A stretch of DNA of 64,000 bases from Schaalia sp. ZJ405 (GTDB lineage: Bacteria > Actinomycetota > Actinomycetes > Actinomycetales > Actinomycetaceae), in contig NZ_CP064952.1 of the NCBI RefSeq assembly GCF_011038885.2, forward strand, positions 1,116,001 to 1,180,000, given 5' to 3'. The stretch's first letter is position 1. Every line of letters starts with the position of its first letter. Positions 18,393 to 29,500 of the stretch are shown here, piece after piece. The translations under genes and the position numbers were made by a program. Under the pieces are notes generated by a model. The model did no database searches. It saw nothing but the letters and a program-made list of their open reading frames with translations, and was not told the origin of the DNA.

Positions 18393-19024
18393 CGACCGCT
18401 CATCCACCAGAAACGTCAACGCAACCAGCGGTTATTACCGAGGACGATCTGGCGAAACTCGATACGCAAAATGTTCTTGACGAACCTCTCACCGCGACCG
18501 ATCCCGTCAACGCTGTTTTCTTGAAGGTCGCATCGTGGTGTGCCGGTGCGTTGACCATCATCATGCTCGTCCTTGTGACAACTTCCGTGGTCATGCGTTA
18601 CGTCTTTAACTCATCCCTTGATCTGGCATCCGAGGGGCCAAGCTATTTCCTCCCTTGGCTGATTGCTTCGGGAGCCGTCATTGCCCAGGCACAAATGGCG
18701 CACGTTGGAGTGAACTTCTTCCTCGAAAAACTCAAAGGAAAGGCCTTTCAGAGGGCATCCGTTGCCATCTGGGTCTTCGTCGCAATCCTCATGTTCTACC
18801 TGACGTATCTGGGCATTTACATGATTGGACCGATGGGGCAGCAGGTGACTCCGATTATGGGATGGCCACAGCTGGGAAGCTTCAGCTCATTCATCGTCAT
18901 GACCGCGTGCTTGGGAATCCAAGCTGCCGCCCGCGCATGGTTCTTCCACCGCGACGGTGCGCTACACACGATTGAAATCAGTGAAGAAGAACGTGAACAG
19001 TCCGATAAGGAGGACGACCGATGA
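18389..19024 (+). CDS. dctQ: TRAP transporter small membrane subunit (DctQ family)
   Basis: A 211-residue protein with a cytoplasmic N-terminal extension of about 45 residues and four predicted membrane helices ('CAGALTIIMLVLVTTSVVMR', 'FLPWLIASGAVIAQAQMAH', 'VAIWVFVAILMFYLTYLGIY' and a final one near 'FIVMTACLGIQAAA'). The pattern 'FNSSLDLASEGPSYFLPW' matches DctQ. The ATG at 18389 overlaps the dctP stop. It forms the membrane module with the DctM subunit encoded next. The acidic C-terminal tail is 'EEEREQSDKEDD'. Confidence 0.93.
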   Translation: MTTAHPPETSTQPAVITEDDLAKLDTQNVLDEPLTATDPVNAVFLKVASWCAGALTIIMLVLVTTSVVMRYVFNSSLDLASEGPSYFLPWLIASGAVIAQAQMAHVGVNFFLEKLKGKAFQRASVAIWVFVAILMFYLTYLGIYMIGPMGQQVTPIMGWPQLGSFSSFIVMTACLGIQAAARAWFFHRDGALHTIEISEEEREQSDKEDDR

Positions 19025-20298
19025 TTGAGGTACTCCTTGCCATTGTTGTCTTTATCGGACTTCTCCTTCTGGGAGTTCCCGTTGCGTTCTCAGTGATCGC
19101 CGGAAGTGTTGTTGGACTCTTTGCCATTGGGTCGCTGCCGATGGAAGCTCTCTCGCAGCAATCATTCGCAGGAGCAACCGAATACTCAATGCTCGCGATT
19201 CCTTTCTTCATCCTCACAGCAGACCTGCTCTTTTCGGGCAGACTCGGGGCGCAGGTCATCGGGCTTGCCACACGCCTTGTCGGACGTTTCCGCGGTGGCG
19301 TCGGTATGACCTCGGTCTTGACGAACGCGGTCTTCGCTGGTGTTTCTGGATCTGCTGTCGCCGATGCCACGGGTCTTGGAAAAGTGATGATCCCGTGGAC
19401 GAAGAAGCTCGGGTATCCGGCACAGTACGGAGCCGCGGTCAACGCCTCAAGCTCGGTGCTCGGAATCATTATTCCGCCCTCGATCCCGATGATCCTTTTC
19501 TCTGCCGCTTCCGGAGCATCCGTTGCCGCCGTCTTCAATGCAGGCCTGATCCCCGGCATCATCATGGGTATCGCACTGATGTTTGCCTGCTGGTTCGTGG
19601 CATGGAAACACAACTATCCGCGCGTGCGCGCCAAGCTCACGCTCAAGAAACTCCTCATTGATCTCCTGATCGCAACCCCGGCGATCCTTATTCCCGTGAT
19701 CCTCATTCGCGTGTTCCTCTTCACGGGAACAGCAACGGTGACCGAGGTGTCTGTCCTCGCGGCGGTCTACGCACTCCTCATTCGAGTGACGATGTATCGC
19801 GACCTGACGTGGAAGTCCTTTATGCGCTCGATTGCCGAGTCTGCGGCGTCAACGGCAGTTGTCATGATCCTCATCATGTTCTCTTCGGCGCTGTCGTGGC
19901 TGCTCACGATTCAGGAAGCTCCGCAGAAGCTCGCGACATCGCTGTTGAGCACAACGGACAACTACTACCTCATTGTGCTGTTCATCGTGCTGATCCTCAT
20001 TATCACGGGCATGTTCTTGGATATGTCACCTGCGATTCTCCTGCTCACACCGGTTTTGCTTCCGCTGGCTCACGCCATCGGGATGGGGACAATCCACCTC
20101 GGCATCCTCATGGTGTGCACGCTCGCGATGGGGTTGTACACACCTCCGGTTGGGACGACGCTCTACATTTCGGCAGGCCTTGGGCGTGTTGGGATCAATA
20201 AGGTCACGCGCGAACTGCTTCTGTTCTACGTCCTGATTATCCTCTTCGTCCTCGTTGTTGCATTTGCCCCCGGCCTCATGTTGATCCCAACGACCTAA
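19021..20298 (+). CDS. dctM: TRAP transporter large permease (DctM family)
   Basis: A 425-residue, 11-12-helix permease that carries the solute with sodium or proton symport. Family features include 'VAFSVIAGSVVGLF', 'FFILTADLLFSGRLG', 'VFAGVSGSAVADATGLGKVMIP', 'NASSSVLGIIIPPSIPMILF' and 'MGLYTPPVGTTLYI'. The start overlaps the dctQ stop (ATGA). Length is usual. Together with dctP and dctQ it makes a complete TRAP system, the import step of the catabolic unit. Confidence 0.96.
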   Translation: MIEVLLAIVVFIGLLLLGVPVAFSVIAGSVVGLFAIGSLPMEALSQQSFAGATEYSMLAIPFFILTADLLFSGRLGAQVIGLATRLVGRFRGGVGMTSVLTNAVFAGVSGSAVADATGLGKVMIPWTKKLGYPAQYGAAVNASSSVLGIIIPPSIPMILFSAASGASVAAVFNAGLIPGIIMGIALMFACWFVAWKHNYPRVRAKLTLKKLLIDLLIATPAILIPVILIRVFLFTGTATVTEVSVLAAVYALLIRVTMYRDLTWKSFMRSIAESAASTAVVMILIMFSSALSWLLTIQEAPQKLATSLLSTTDNYYLIVLFIVLILIITGMFLDMSPAILLLTPVLLPLAHAIGMGTIHLGILMVCTLAMGLYTPPVGTTLYISAGLGRVGINKVTRELLLFYVLIILFVLVVAFAPGLMLIPTT

Positions 20299-20379
20299 CG
20301 AAGCCGTCCACAGTGACGAATTCACTATCGAAGCTGCCCGCAGACGAAACACCTCTTGTCAGAAGGAAGAAAAGAGACC

Positions 20380-21219
20380 ATGACTCAATCAATCACCGTT
20401 GATGAGCTCAAAGAACATGCAAAAGAACTGCGAAAAACCGCCGTTCATATGATCTATAAGGCGCAGTCAGGGCATCCGGGAGGGTCCCTTTCCGCCGCTG
20501 ATGTCGTGACGAATCTCTATTACCGGGAGATGCGTCATGACCCGCTCAATCCCCAGTGGCCCGACCGTGACCGCTTCGTCCTCTCCAAGGGGCATGTTGC
20601 GCCGATCCTGTATTCGGCTCTGGCCTTCACCGGATACGTGCCTATGGAGACAATCGAAACACTGAGGAAGAAGGGCTCGCCTTTCCAAGGACACCCGGAT
20701 TCTAAGAAGTGCCCCGGTATTGAAATCTCAACGGGCTCTCTGGGGCAGGGTATTTCAGCGGCTGTTGGAATGGCGTTGGGACTCAAGAGGGATGGACGCG
20801 ATTCACGCGTTTACACCCTTTTGGGGGATGGGGAAACACAGGAAGGTCAGGTGTGGGAAGCCATCCAAAGCGCCCACTCGTACCACCTCGATAACTTCAC
20901 CGTCATCATTGATGAAAATAACCTCCAGATTGACGGTCACTGCGATGAAATTGCACCCAATCTTGATTTCGTGAAGAAGCTTGGGGCCTTTGGCTACGAC
21001 GTCGAATACATCGATGGTCATGACATGCAGGCAATCAGTGATGCGTTTGACCGGCTCCGCCCATTAGCTAATGGGAAGCCGAAGGCACTGATCCTGAAGA
21101 CCATCAAAGGCCGCGGTGTTTCGTTCATGGAAGATGTCGCCGGATGGCACGGGGCTGCACCGAATACTGAGCAATACGAACAGGCAATGAAGGAACTCGA
21201 CGAGGGATTGACGGCATGA
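20380..21219 (+). CDS. Transketolase, N-terminal (thiamine diphosphate-binding) subunit
   Basis: A 279-residue half transketolase. 'SGHPGGSLSAADV', the His-containing 'LSKGHVAPILYSAL', 'GSLGQGISAAVGMALG' and the thiamine diphosphate motif 'LLGDGETQEGQVWEA...DENN' are intact. Two-subunit transketolases are often found in dedicated catabolic clusters rather than the pentose-phosphate pathway. The ATG at 20380 has 'GAAGGAAGAAAAGAG' upstream. It overlaps the C-subunit gene by 4 nt. Its place after the TRAP genes suggests it cleaves a ketose made by the SDR. Confidence 0.94.
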   Translation: MTQSITVDELKEHAKELRKTAVHMIYKAQSGHPGGSLSAADVVTNLYYREMRHDPLNPQWPDRDRFVLSKGHVAPILYSALAFTGYVPMETIETLRKKGSPFQGHPDSKKCPGIEISTGSLGQGISAAVGMALGLKRDGRDSRVYTLLGDGETQEGQVWEAIQSAHSYHLDNFTVIIDENNLQIDGHCDEIAPNLDFVKKLGAFGYDVEYIDGHDMQAISDAFDRLRPLANGKPKALILKTIKGRGVSFMEDVAGWHGAAPNTEQYEQAMKELDEGLTA

Positions 21220-22163
21220 AATACTCAGCGAACTACGAGGAACAGCTGCCCACACGTGCGGCCTTCGGCGAGGAGATTCTCGCGATCGGTAAGGAACGCC
21301 CCGAGGTCTATGTTGTTGACTGTGACATCGCCAAGTCCTGCCAGACCACGGCTTTCTCGCAAGAACTGCCCCTCCAGCACGTTAACGTTGGAATTGCTGA
21401 ACAAAACGGCGCGGGACTTGCGGCGGGACTGGCAACGACAGGCAAAATTCCCTACGTCGTGACCTATGCGGTCTTTGGGTCTTTGCGTATGGCAGAGCAG
21501 ATTCGTCAGTCGATCTGCTATCCCAAACTCAACGTGAAGATCGCCTGCTCTCACGGAGGTCTGACACCGGGCAACGACGGCGGATCACACCAAGCCATCG
21601 AGGATATGGGAACGCTGCGCGGCTTCCCCGGAATGACGGTTGTCATGCCGGCTGATGCCAATGCCACTCGCAAGCTCGTCCGCGAATCTGTGGACTGGGA
21701 CGGCCCCATGTTCCTGCGTTTCACACGCGACGCGGTCCCAGCGATCTACGGTCCCGATGAGGAATTTGAGATCGGGAAAGCGAAAGTCCTTGAAGAAGGC
21801 ACAGACGTTGCCATCATCGCTAACGGTGACACGGTGCGACTTGCGCTTGAAGCGGCAGCGATCCTTCAAGAACGTGGGATCTCCCCTCGCGTTGTGGACA
21901 TGCACACGATCAAGCCTCTTGACGAGGACGAGGTGCGCCGCTGCATCGGACTCGGTGCGATCGTCACGGTTGAGGACCACACGATCGTTCACGGGCTTGG
22001 GGCTGCGGTATCGCAGGTTGTTGCCCGTGAAGGCGGAGCGATTGTCCGACAGATCGGTATTCAGGATCAGTTCGGTCAGTCGGCGACGTACAGCGAGCTG
22101 CTTGAGATGAACGGCATCACGGTGGACAACATTGTCACAACCGCCGAAGATCTTGTGAAGTAG
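21216..22163 (+). CDS. Transketolase, C-terminal (pyrimidine-binding) subunit
   Basis: A 315-residue partner of the preceding subunit. The pyrimidine-binding domain carries 'NVGIAEQNGAGLAAGLA' with the Glu that activates the cofactor. 'GGLTPGNDGGSHQAIEDMGTLRG' (written here in two overlapping motifs of the family) and 'MFLRFTRDAVP' follow. The C-terminal transketolase domain 'RVVDMHTIKPLDED' is complete. Downstream lies a terminator. No kinase, isomerase or aldolase accompanies the pair, so the donor substrate cannot be read from context. Confidence 0.93.
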   Translation: MKYSANYEEQLPTRAAFGEEILAIGKERPEVYVVDCDIAKSCQTTAFSQELPLQHVNVGIAEQNGAGLAAGLATTGKIPYVVTYAVFGSLRMAEQIRQSICYPKLNVKIACSHGGLTPGNDGGSHQAIEDMGTLRGFPGMTVVMPADANATRKLVRESVDWDGPMFLRFTRDAVPAIYGPDEEFEIGKAKVLEEGTDVAIIANGDTVRLALEAAAILQERGISPRVVDMHTIKPLDEDEVRRCIGLGAIVTVEDHTIVHGLGAAVSQVVAREGGAIVRQIGIQDQFGQSATYSELLEMNGITVDNIVTTAEDLVK

Positions 22164-22191
22164 GGTTTCGTTTACGCAAGATCTTTTGGTC

Positions 22192-22229
22192 AGCGGGGGC
22201 GTGGAGTCGTCAGGCTCTGCGTCCCCGCT
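22192..22229 (+). terminator. Hairpin terminator after the transketolase genes
   Basis: AGCGGGGGCG (22192-22201) pairs with CGTCCCCGCT (22220-22229), one G-T pair, 18-nt loop, followed by TCGTTTAT. It separates the catabolic operon from the pyrimidine operon. Confidence 0.7.
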
Positions 22230-22448
22230 TCGTTTATGAGACGTGGGAGGAGGATCATCGTCCCCGCAGCCAAGCTGTTTCTGAGCGGGAAATGCTGGCT
22301 TCGCTGTGGGATGTCGGCCTCGTCCTCGTCCCCATCATGCGCGACACGCCGAAAAGCTGCGATCACTTCGTGAGATAACGGACTGAGAAGAAGTTCCTCA
22401 GCGTCGGTGTAGGTGTGTAGGCTTGACCTGAAACGATTCCTTTAATGA
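22230..22448 (+). promoter_or_regulatory. pyr operon upstream region
   Basis: No credible gene in this stretch. A TTGACC at 22423-22428 could be a -35 element, but I see no convincing -10 at the right distance. The 5' leader of pyrR must start here. It contains one copy of the over-represented 9-mer TCGTCCTCG at 22320-22328. Confidence 0.4.
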
Positions 22449-22464
22449 CCGTCCAGAGAGGCGG
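22449..22464 (+). promoter_or_regulatory. PyrR-binding RNA hairpin overlapping the pyrR ribosome binding region
   Basis: The leader contains CCGTCCAGAGAGGCGG, matching the PyrR-binding consensus (UCCNGNGAGG core). CCG (22449-22451) pairs with CGG (22462-22464), CC with GG, and the loop is AGAGA with U22452 bulged. The Shine-Dalgarno GGGGAAGGAGAG begins immediately after, and pyrR starts at 22479. There is no terminator between hairpin and gene, so PyrR with UMP should block translation, the mode reported for Mycobacterium smegmatis. Confidence 0.8.
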
Positions 22465-22478
22465 GGAAGGAGAGTGAG

Positions 22479-23045
22479 ATGGGCACCTCTGTCCACAATA
22501 TGCGAGGAGCCGGGGGCAAAGAAGTCCTCCGTGCGGAAGATATTTCCCGTTCTCTGACGCGCATTGCTTTTGAGATCATCGAAAAGAACGAGGGCGGAGC
22601 TGGCCTCGTCATCGCGGGAATTCCCACACGTGGCGCCACTCTCGCGCGGCGTCTCGTCCGCAGAATTGGAGAGGTCGGAGGGCCCACCCTCGACCTGGCG
22701 ATCATCGACACAACGATGTTTCGTGACGACCTCGCATCTCAGCCGCTACGTGCTCCCCATGAAACACACATCCCGCACGAGGGGATTGATGGGCGCACAG
22801 TTGTCCTCGTTGACGATGTGCTTTTCACGGGGCGGACAATTAAAGCCGCGCTTGATGCACTATCAGGTATTGGACGGCCCGCAGCTGTACAGCTCGCCGT
22901 CCTCGTTGATCGGGGACACCGGGAGCTTCCGATCCGTCCCGACTATGTTGGCAAGAATCTTCCGACGTCGCGCCAGGAAACAGTGACAATCCTGCTGGAT
23001 GAAACGGATGGCCGCGACAGTGTCGTCCTGGGAAAGAAGGCCTGA
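22479..23045 (+). CDS. pyrR: Bifunctional pyr operon regulator / uracil phosphoribosyltransferase PyrR
   Basis: RNA-binding regulator that senses UMP and binds the pyr leader; it also has uracil phosphoribosyltransferase activity. The PRPP-binding loop '[22 protein letters not shown]' is present in recognisable form, and '[13 protein letters not shown]' and '[22 protein letters not shown]' match the family. 188 residues. First gene of the operon, 14 nt after its own binding site, so it is autoregulated. The stop is followed one base later by pyrB. Confidence 0.97.
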   Translation: MGTSVHNMRGAGGKEVLRAEDISRSLTRIAFEIIEKNEGGAGLVIAGIPTRGATLARRLVRRIGEVGGPTLDLAIIDTTMFRDDLASQPLRAPHETHIPHEGIDGRTVVLVDDVLFTGRTIKAALDALSGIGRPAAVQLAVLVDRGHRELPIRPDYVGKNLPTSRQETVTILLDETDGRDSVVLGKKA

Positions 23046-23046
23046 G

Positions 23047-24039
23047 ATGAGTCTGACGCACCTGATTTCTATTCGGGATCTTGACTACCGCGAAGCCATT
23101 ACGCTTCTTGATACGGCCGAACAGATGGCGGCAACCCAGTCGCGTCGAGTCAAGAAACTCCCGACGCTTCATGGACGCACCGTCGTCAACCTTTTCTTTG
23201 AGGATTCAACCCGTACTCGTTTGTCATTTGAAGCGGCTGCGAAACGACTCAGCGCTGACGTGATTAATTTCTCCGCCAAGGGGTCGTCTGTGTCCAAGGG
23301 AGAATCTCTCAAAGACACCGCGTTAACTCTTCAAGCAATGGGAGCAGATGCCGTTGTCGTTCGCCACTCTTCCTCGGGGGCTGCGCACCGTCTCGCACAT
23401 GCTGGATGGATGAACCTGCCGGTGCTCAATGCTGGTGATGGAACGCATCAGCATCCCACGCAAGCCCTCCTCGACGCGATGACCCTGCGGCGGCATTTCC
23501 GTCGCGATGCATCGGATCCCAACACAGACCCGGTTGCTCCGGGAACCGATCTCAAGGGTGCCCGAGTTGTTATTGTCGGCGATGTTCTTCACTCACGGGT
23601 TGCCCGATCCAACGTTGACCTGCTGACTCTTCTGGGTGCACATGTCACCCTCGTTGCCCCTCCAACACTTCTGCCCGTCGGCGTAGACCAGTGGGCCTGC
23701 GAGATCGACTACGACCTCGATCATGCGATCAGCACTGAGCCCGATGCCATCATGATGCTGCGTGTTCAGCGTGAACGCATGAGCGCAGCCGGGGGAGGGT
23801 TCTTCCCGTCTCCGAGCGAATACCACGCGGCCTATGGGCTGGATCGTCAACGTTTCGATCGTCTCCCAGAACATGCCGTTGTTATGCACCCAGGCCCGAT
23901 GAACCGCGGGCTTGAAATCTGTGCGGAGGCCGCTGACTCTGCGCGCTCCGTCGTCGTTGAGCAAGTATCCAACGGCGTATGCGTGCGCATGGCCGCCCTC
24001 TATCTCCTGCTCGCACCGGAAGGAACCTCCCGTGACTGA
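23047..24039 (+). CDS. pyrB: Aspartate carbamoyltransferase catalytic chain
   Basis: Condenses carbamoyl phosphate with aspartate to N-carbamoyl-aspartate. '[19 protein letters not shown]' is the carbamoyl-phosphate site, 'KGESLKDT' and '[16 protein letters not shown]' follow, and '[11 protein letters not shown]' lies at the C-terminus. 330 residues. ATG 23047 lies directly after the pyrR stop. No regulatory pyrI gene is present, as expected for actinobacteria, and the enzyme may assemble with dihydroorotase encoded next. Confidence 0.97.
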   Translation: MSLTHLISIRDLDYREAITLLDTAEQMAATQSRRVKKLPTLHGRTVVNLFFEDSTRTRLSFEAAAKRLSADVINFSAKGSSVSKGESLKDTALTLQAMGADAVVVRHSSSGAAHRLAHAGWMNLPVLNAGDGTHQHPTQALLDAMTLRRHFRRDASDPNTDPVAPGTDLKGARVVIVGDVLHSRVARSNVDLLTLLGAHVTLVAPPTLLPVGVDQWACEIDYDLDHAISTEPDAIMMLRVQRERMSAAGGGFFPSPSEYHAAYGLDRQRFDRLPEHAVVMHPGPMNRGLEICAEAADSARSVVVEQVSNGVCVRMAALYLLLAPEGTSRD

Positions 24040-25354
24040 TTCAATGATCCGTGACATTCTCCTCACAGGGGCCGATATTCTCGGCGAAGGTCGCAGCGAT
24101 ATTCTCCTGTCCGGTGGAACAATTCGCGCCCTCGGAGCAGATGCTTCCCGCGAAGCCAAGGATCCCCTTCGGATTGATGCTGATGGGCTGATCGCTCTTC
24201 CCGGACTCGTTGATATGCACACTCATCTGCGTCAACCGGGTCAAGAAGATGCCGAAACCGTTGAAACGGGGACGCGGGCTGCGGCGGTCGGTGGATACAC
24301 GGCCGTTCATGCGATGGCCAATACAAACCCCGTTGCCGATACCGCCTCCGTTGTTGACCAGGTGTGGGAGCTCGGCGAAGAAGCCGGGTGGGTTGAAGTC
24401 CGTCCCGTTGGTGCTGTAACTGAGGGACTGGCAGGTCAGCACCTTGCAGCGATGGGAGCGATGGCGAGTTCGCGAGCGCAGGTCAGGGTTTTTTCTGACG
24501 ACGGCAAATGCGTTGCCGACCCGGTCCTCATGCGTCGTGCACTTGAATATGTCAAGACCTTCGGTGGGGTAGTTGCCCAGCATTCCCAGGATCCCCAGCT
24601 CACCGATGGCGCCCAGATGAATGAGTCTCCTCTGTCGGGGGAGCTTGGACTGGCCGGCTGGCCAGCGGTCGCTGAGGAAGCGATCATCGCCCGAGATATT
24701 CTTCTCGCCAAGCACGTCGGTTCACGTCTTCACGTGTGCCACCTGTCAACTGCGGGTTCTGTCGACCTCATCCGTTGGGGTAAACGCATGGGGGTCAATG
24801 TCACCGCGGAAGTGACTCCTCATCACCTACTCCTGACCGAAGAGCTCGCTGAGACTTACGATCCGCTGTATAAGGTGAATCCGCCTCTTCGCACCGCAGA
24901 GGATGTCGAAGCTGTGCGCGAAGGGCTTGCAGACGGAACGATTGACGTTATCGGAACGGATCACGCGCCCCATCCGCTGGAGTCGAAGGATTGCGAATGG
25001 CAGGCCGGGTCCTTTGGAATGACGGGACTTGAAACGGCACTGCCGATCCTTATTGAAACGATGGTTTCAACGGGCCGTTTGACGTGGGCCGATGTCGCTC
25101 GCGTCATGTCGACAACTCCCGCCCGCATTGGGCGCGTGGCCAGCCAGGGTCAGGGAATTGTCGAGGGCGCACCCGCTCACCTGACGCTCGTTGATCCCTC
25201 AGTGCGCCGAAGGGTTGTTCCTGAGCAGCAGTGGACGCGATCAACAAATTCACCGTACCGGGGAATGGAATTGCCCGGACAGGTGCTCTACACATTCCAT
25301 CGCGGTCAGGCGACCGTGGAAGCGGGAACACCAATCGCCAAGGAGGACCGATGA
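24032..25354 (+). CDS. pyrC: Dihydroorotase
   Basis: Zinc amidohydrolase that cyclises carbamoyl-aspartate to dihydroorotate. Metal ligands are seen in '[13 protein letters not shown]' (HxH), 'VVAQHSQD', '[11 protein letters not shown]' and '[10 protein letters not shown]'. Type I dihydroorotase of about 440 residues. GTG 24032 overlaps the pyrB stop and has GGAAGGA upstream; ATG 24044 is the alternative. The carA start overlaps its stop. Confident assignment from the intact metal-site motifs and operon position. Confidence 0.96.
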   Translation: MTDSMIRDILLTGADILGEGRSDILLSGGTIRALGADASREAKDPLRIDADGLIALPGLVDMHTHLRQPGQEDAETVETGTRAAAVGGYTAVHAMANTNPVADTASVVDQVWELGEEAGWVEVRPVGAVTEGLAGQHLAAMGAMASSRAQVRVFSDDGKCVADPVLMRRALEYVKTFGGVVAQHSQDPQLTDGAQMNESPLSGELGLAGWPAVAEEAIIARDILLAKHVGSRLHVCHLSTAGSVDLIRWGKRMGVNVTAEVTPHHLLLTEELAETYDPLYKVNPPLRTAEDVEAVREGLADGTIDVIGTDHAPHPLESKDCEWQAGSFGMTGLETALPILIETMVSTGRLTWADVARVMSTTPARIGRVASQGQGIVEGAPAHLTLVDPSVRRRVVPEQQWTRSTNSPYRGMELPGQVLYTFHRGQATVEAGTPIAKEDR

Positions 25355-26559
25355 CCAGCGAAATTGCCCTGCTTGTCCTTGAGGACGGCACCGTTTTCCA
25401 GGGCCGAGCCTGGGGCGGACGCGGACGTTCTCTGGGTGAGATTGTGTTCTCCACGGGGATGACCGGATATCAGGAGACACTGACCGATCCGTCCTATCAC
25501 CGCCAGATTGTTGTCATGACGGCGCCCCATATCGGTAACACGGGCGTCAACGATGAGGACCCGGAGTCGGGACGCATCTGGGTTGCCGGTTTTGTTGTTC
25601 GTGATCCTGCGCGTCGCGCATCGAATTGGCGGGCGCGCCGCGAACTTGAGGATGAACTTGTTGACCAGGGGATTGTGGGGATTGCCGAGGTCGATACTCG
25701 TGCGATCACCCGCCACATTCGTTCTTTCGGGGCTATGCGTGCGGGTATTTTCTCCGGTGATGCTCTTCCCGCGGGAGCTGAGTATTTGACGGATCAAGTT
25801 CGTGACGCTCTTGTTCGGATCGTTGTTGATCAGCCGCAGATGAGTGGGGCCGCCCTCGCGTCGGAGGTATCAACCGTTGATTCCTACGTTGTTTCCCCGA
25901 CGGGTGAGTTCCAGGGGCGTGCTCCTCTTGCGCGGATCGTTGCCGTTGACTTAGGGATCAAATCACGTACCCCTGAGCATCTGGCCGCACGAGGCATCGA
26001 AGTGCACGTGGTTCCCAACTCTGTATCTTTCGCTGATATTCAGGCCTTGAACCCTGACGGGGTGTTCTTCTCCAACGGCCCTGGTGATCCCTCAACCGCT
26101 GAGCATGAAATCGAATTGCTACGCGCGGTATTAGATGCGGGCCTGCCCTACTTCGGGATTTGCTTTGGCCACCAGCTTTTTGGGCGAGCCTTGGGATACG
26201 GAACCTACAAGCTGGATTTTGGTCACCGCGGCATCAATCAGCCGGTCAAAGACATCGACAGTGGTCGCGTGCAAATTACCGCTCACAACCACGGATTCGC
26301 CGTTGATGCACCCGTTGGCGAGCCCTCTCTGTCACCCTTTGATTCGGGTCGCTACGGACGCGTCACGGTCAGTCATGTTGGCCTCAATGACGGAGTTGTC
26401 GAGGGATTGCAAGCCCTTGATATTCCCGCGTTCTCTGTTCAATACCATCCCGAAGCGGCAGCCGGCCCCCACGACGGGGAAACACTCTTCGACCGCTTCG
26501 TCGACCTACTCATTGCGCATAAGAAGGCCACTGAAACGGCCCCTGAGGAGACCCACTGA
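25351..26559 (+). CDS. carA: Carbamoyl-phosphate synthase small subunit
   Basis: Glutaminase subunit that feeds ammonia to CarB. The N-terminal CPSase domain has '[21 protein letters not shown]'. The class I glutamine amidotransferase domain carries nucleophile Cys271 in '[12 protein letters not shown]' and the His/Glu pair in '[14 protein letters not shown]'. 402 residues. The ATG at 25351 has a strong AAGGAGG site. The last base of its stop is the first base of carB, a tight coupling. Confidence 0.97.
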   Translation: MTSEIALLVLEDGTVFQGRAWGGRGRSLGEIVFSTGMTGYQETLTDPSYHRQIVVMTAPHIGNTGVNDEDPESGRIWVAGFVVRDPARRASNWRARRELEDELVDQGIVGIAEVDTRAITRHIRSFGAMRAGIFSGDALPAGAEYLTDQVRDALVRIVVDQPQMSGAALASEVSTVDSYVVSPTGEFQGRAPLARIVAVDLGIKSRTPEHLAARGIEVHVVPNSVSFADIQALNPDGVFFSNGPGDPSTAEHEIELLRAVLDAGLPYFGICFGHQLFGRALGYGTYKLDFGHRGINQPVKDIDSGRVQITAHNHGFAVDAPVGEPSLSPFDSGRYGRVTVSHVGLNDGVVEGLQALDIPAFSVQYHPEAAAGPHDGETLFDRFVDLLIAHKKATETAPEETH

Positions 26560-29500
26560 TGCCACGGAGAACAGATCTTCACTCAGTCCTCGTGATCGGC
26601 TCGGGACCGATCGTTATCGGCCAGGCGTGCGAGTTCGATTATTCGGGAACACAGGCATGCCGCGTCCTGAAAGAGGAGGGCCTCCGCGTCGTCCTCGTCA
26701 ATTCCAATCCCGCGACGATCATGACGGATCCCGAAATCGCCGACGCAACCTACGTTGAGCCGATCACGCCGGAGGTTGTCACTGAGATTATCCGCAAGGA
26801 ACGTCCCGATGCTCTGCTGCCGACTCTTGGCGGACAGACCGCACTCAACACTGCGGTGGCTCTGGCTGAACGCGGAGTTCTTGACACGTACAACGTTGAA
26901 CTCATCGGTGCCTCAATCGAGGCAATCCGCGCAGGTGAAGACCGCGAGGAATTTAAGGAAATCGTTGAGAAATCAGGGGCCGAGGTTGCCCGGTCGTTTA
27001 TTGCTCACACTCTTGAGGAATGTCACGCTGCCGCCGAGGAACTCGGATATCCGCTCGTCGTCCGCCCCTCTTTCACGATGGGTGGTTTAGGTTCAGGTTT
27101 CGCCTACACACCTGAAGATCTTGATCGGATTGCCGGTCAAGGTCTTGAGGATTCGCTGACCACCGAGGTGCTCCTTGAAGAGTCAATTCTCGGGTGGAAG
27201 GAATACGAGCTCGAACTCATGCGCGATAAGGCCGACAACGTTGTTGTGGTCTGTTCCATTGAGAATATCGACCCGGTGGGTGTTCACACGGGGGACTCAA
27301 TCACCGTTGCCCCTGCGTTGACACTGACGGACCGGGAGATGCAAAAGCTCCGTGACATCGGTATCGCTGTGATTCGTGCGGTCGGTGTGGACACGGGCGG
27401 GTGTAACATCCAATTCGCCGTTGACCCTCATACGGGGCGCATCATCGTCATTGAGATGAACCCTCGGGTTTCTCGGTCGTCGGCTTTGGCCTCGAAGGCA
27501 ACGGGATTCCCCATTGCGAAAATTGCGGCGCGTCTGGCAACGGGATATACCCTCGACGAGATTCCCAACGACATTACGGGCTCAACGCCGGCTTCCTTTG
27601 AGCCGACCCTTGACTACGTTGTTGTCAAGGTTCCCCGCTTCACTTTTGAGAAGTTCCCCGAGGCTGATCCGACGCTCACGACGTCAATGAAGGCTGTGGG
27701 CGAAGCAATGGCTATCGGTCGCAACTTCACGGAGGCCCTACAAAAGGCGCTTCGTTCAATTGATAAGAAAGGCGTTCAGTTCCACTGGGATAGCCCAGTT
27801 CCAACCCGCGACGAGGTCGAGCGGCTCATCGAGCAGGCACAAACTCCCACGGAGTCCCGGCTTGTTCAGGTGCAGCAGGCACTCCGGGGTGGTGCATCCA
27901 TTGACGAACTCTTCAACGCAACGAAGATCGACCCGTGGTTCCTTGATCAGATTGTTCTTCTCAACGAGATCGCCACCACCATCATTGACGCGTCGTCGGT
28001 GAGTCGTGAGCTTCTTCTTGACGCGAAGCGTCATGGGTTCTCTGATGCGCAGATTGCAGCGATGAGAGGGCTGACGGAGCAGACGATCCGAGAAATCCGT
28101 CTGGCCTTCGGGGTGCATCCCGTCTACAAGACGGTGGATACGTGCTCTGCTGAGTTCGCGGCGAAAACTCCCTATCACTATTCCTGTTACGACCTTGAAA
28201 CTGAGGTGAGCCCGCGCGAACGTGAAGCCGTGATCATTCTCGGTGCCGGTCCCAACAGGATTGGTCAGGGAATTGAGTTTGACTACTCCTGCGTTCACGC
28301 GACGATGGCTTTGTCGCAGATGTTCGACACGATCATGGTCAATTGCAATCCAGAGACAGTGTCAACGGACTACGACATTTCCGACCGTCTCTATTTTGAG
28401 CCTTTGACTCTTGAAGATGTGCTCGAAATCTATCGGGCTGAATCCCTTGCTGGCCCTGTCAAGGGAATGATCGTTCAGCTCGGTGGTCAGACTCCGCTGT
28501 CTCTTGCAGCTGATCTCCAGGCTGCGGGGGTGCCGATTCTGGGGACGACTCCAGAATCCATTGAGCTGGCCGAGGACCGTGAGGAATTTGGTCAGGTTCT
28601 CGCCCAGGCGGGATGCCCAGCACCGGCTCATGACGTTGCCCACACGCCGCAGACAGTCAAGGAGGTTGCTGCGAAGGTCGGATATCCCGTCCTCGTTCGT
28701 CCGTCCTTTGTTCTTGGCGGTCGCGGAATGGAGATCGTCAACGACGAATCAGCTCTGGAACGCTACCTCGATCGGCCAGATCTTGACGTCCTCTTTGAGC
28801 GAGGTCCTCTGCTCATCGATCGCTTCCTTGACGCTGCGATTGAAATCGACGTTGACGCTCTCTATGACGGCACAGACCTGTTCATGGGCGCAATCATGGA
28901 GCACATCGAGGAAGCGGGGATTCACTCGGGTGATTCAGCGTGTGTTCTTCCCCCCATGACTCTGTCAGGTCGTGAGCTTCAACGCATCACCGCTTCCACT
29001 GAGCTTATTGCCCGCGGAGTCGGTGTCCGGGGTCTGATCAACATTCAGTTCGCTCTCTTGTCTGACACTCTCTATGTCATCGAAGCGAATCCTCGTGCCT
29101 CGCGAACCGTTCCTTTTGCGTCAAAGGCAACGGGGGTGCAGCTTGCGAAGGCTGCGGCGATGATTCAGGTGGGTGAGTCGATCGCCTCTTTGCGGGTGAG
29201 GGGAGTGCTGCCCGCGGTGGACGCGCGTGTGATCCCAGATCACGCATCCATTGCGGTCAAAGAAGCGGTATTGCCGTTTAGACGGTTCCCGCGTACCGAT
29301 GGAACCGTGGTCGACACAATCCTCGGCCCGGAAATGCGTTCGACAGGTGAAGTCATGGGAATTGACTACGATTTCCCCACGGCTTTCGCAAAGTCTCAGT
29401 CGGGCGCCTTTGGTGAACTTCCAACCGAGGGAACGGTCTTCATTTCCATTGCGGATTCCGATAAGCGAGCGATTGTGTTCCCGGCGGCCCGCATGGCGGA

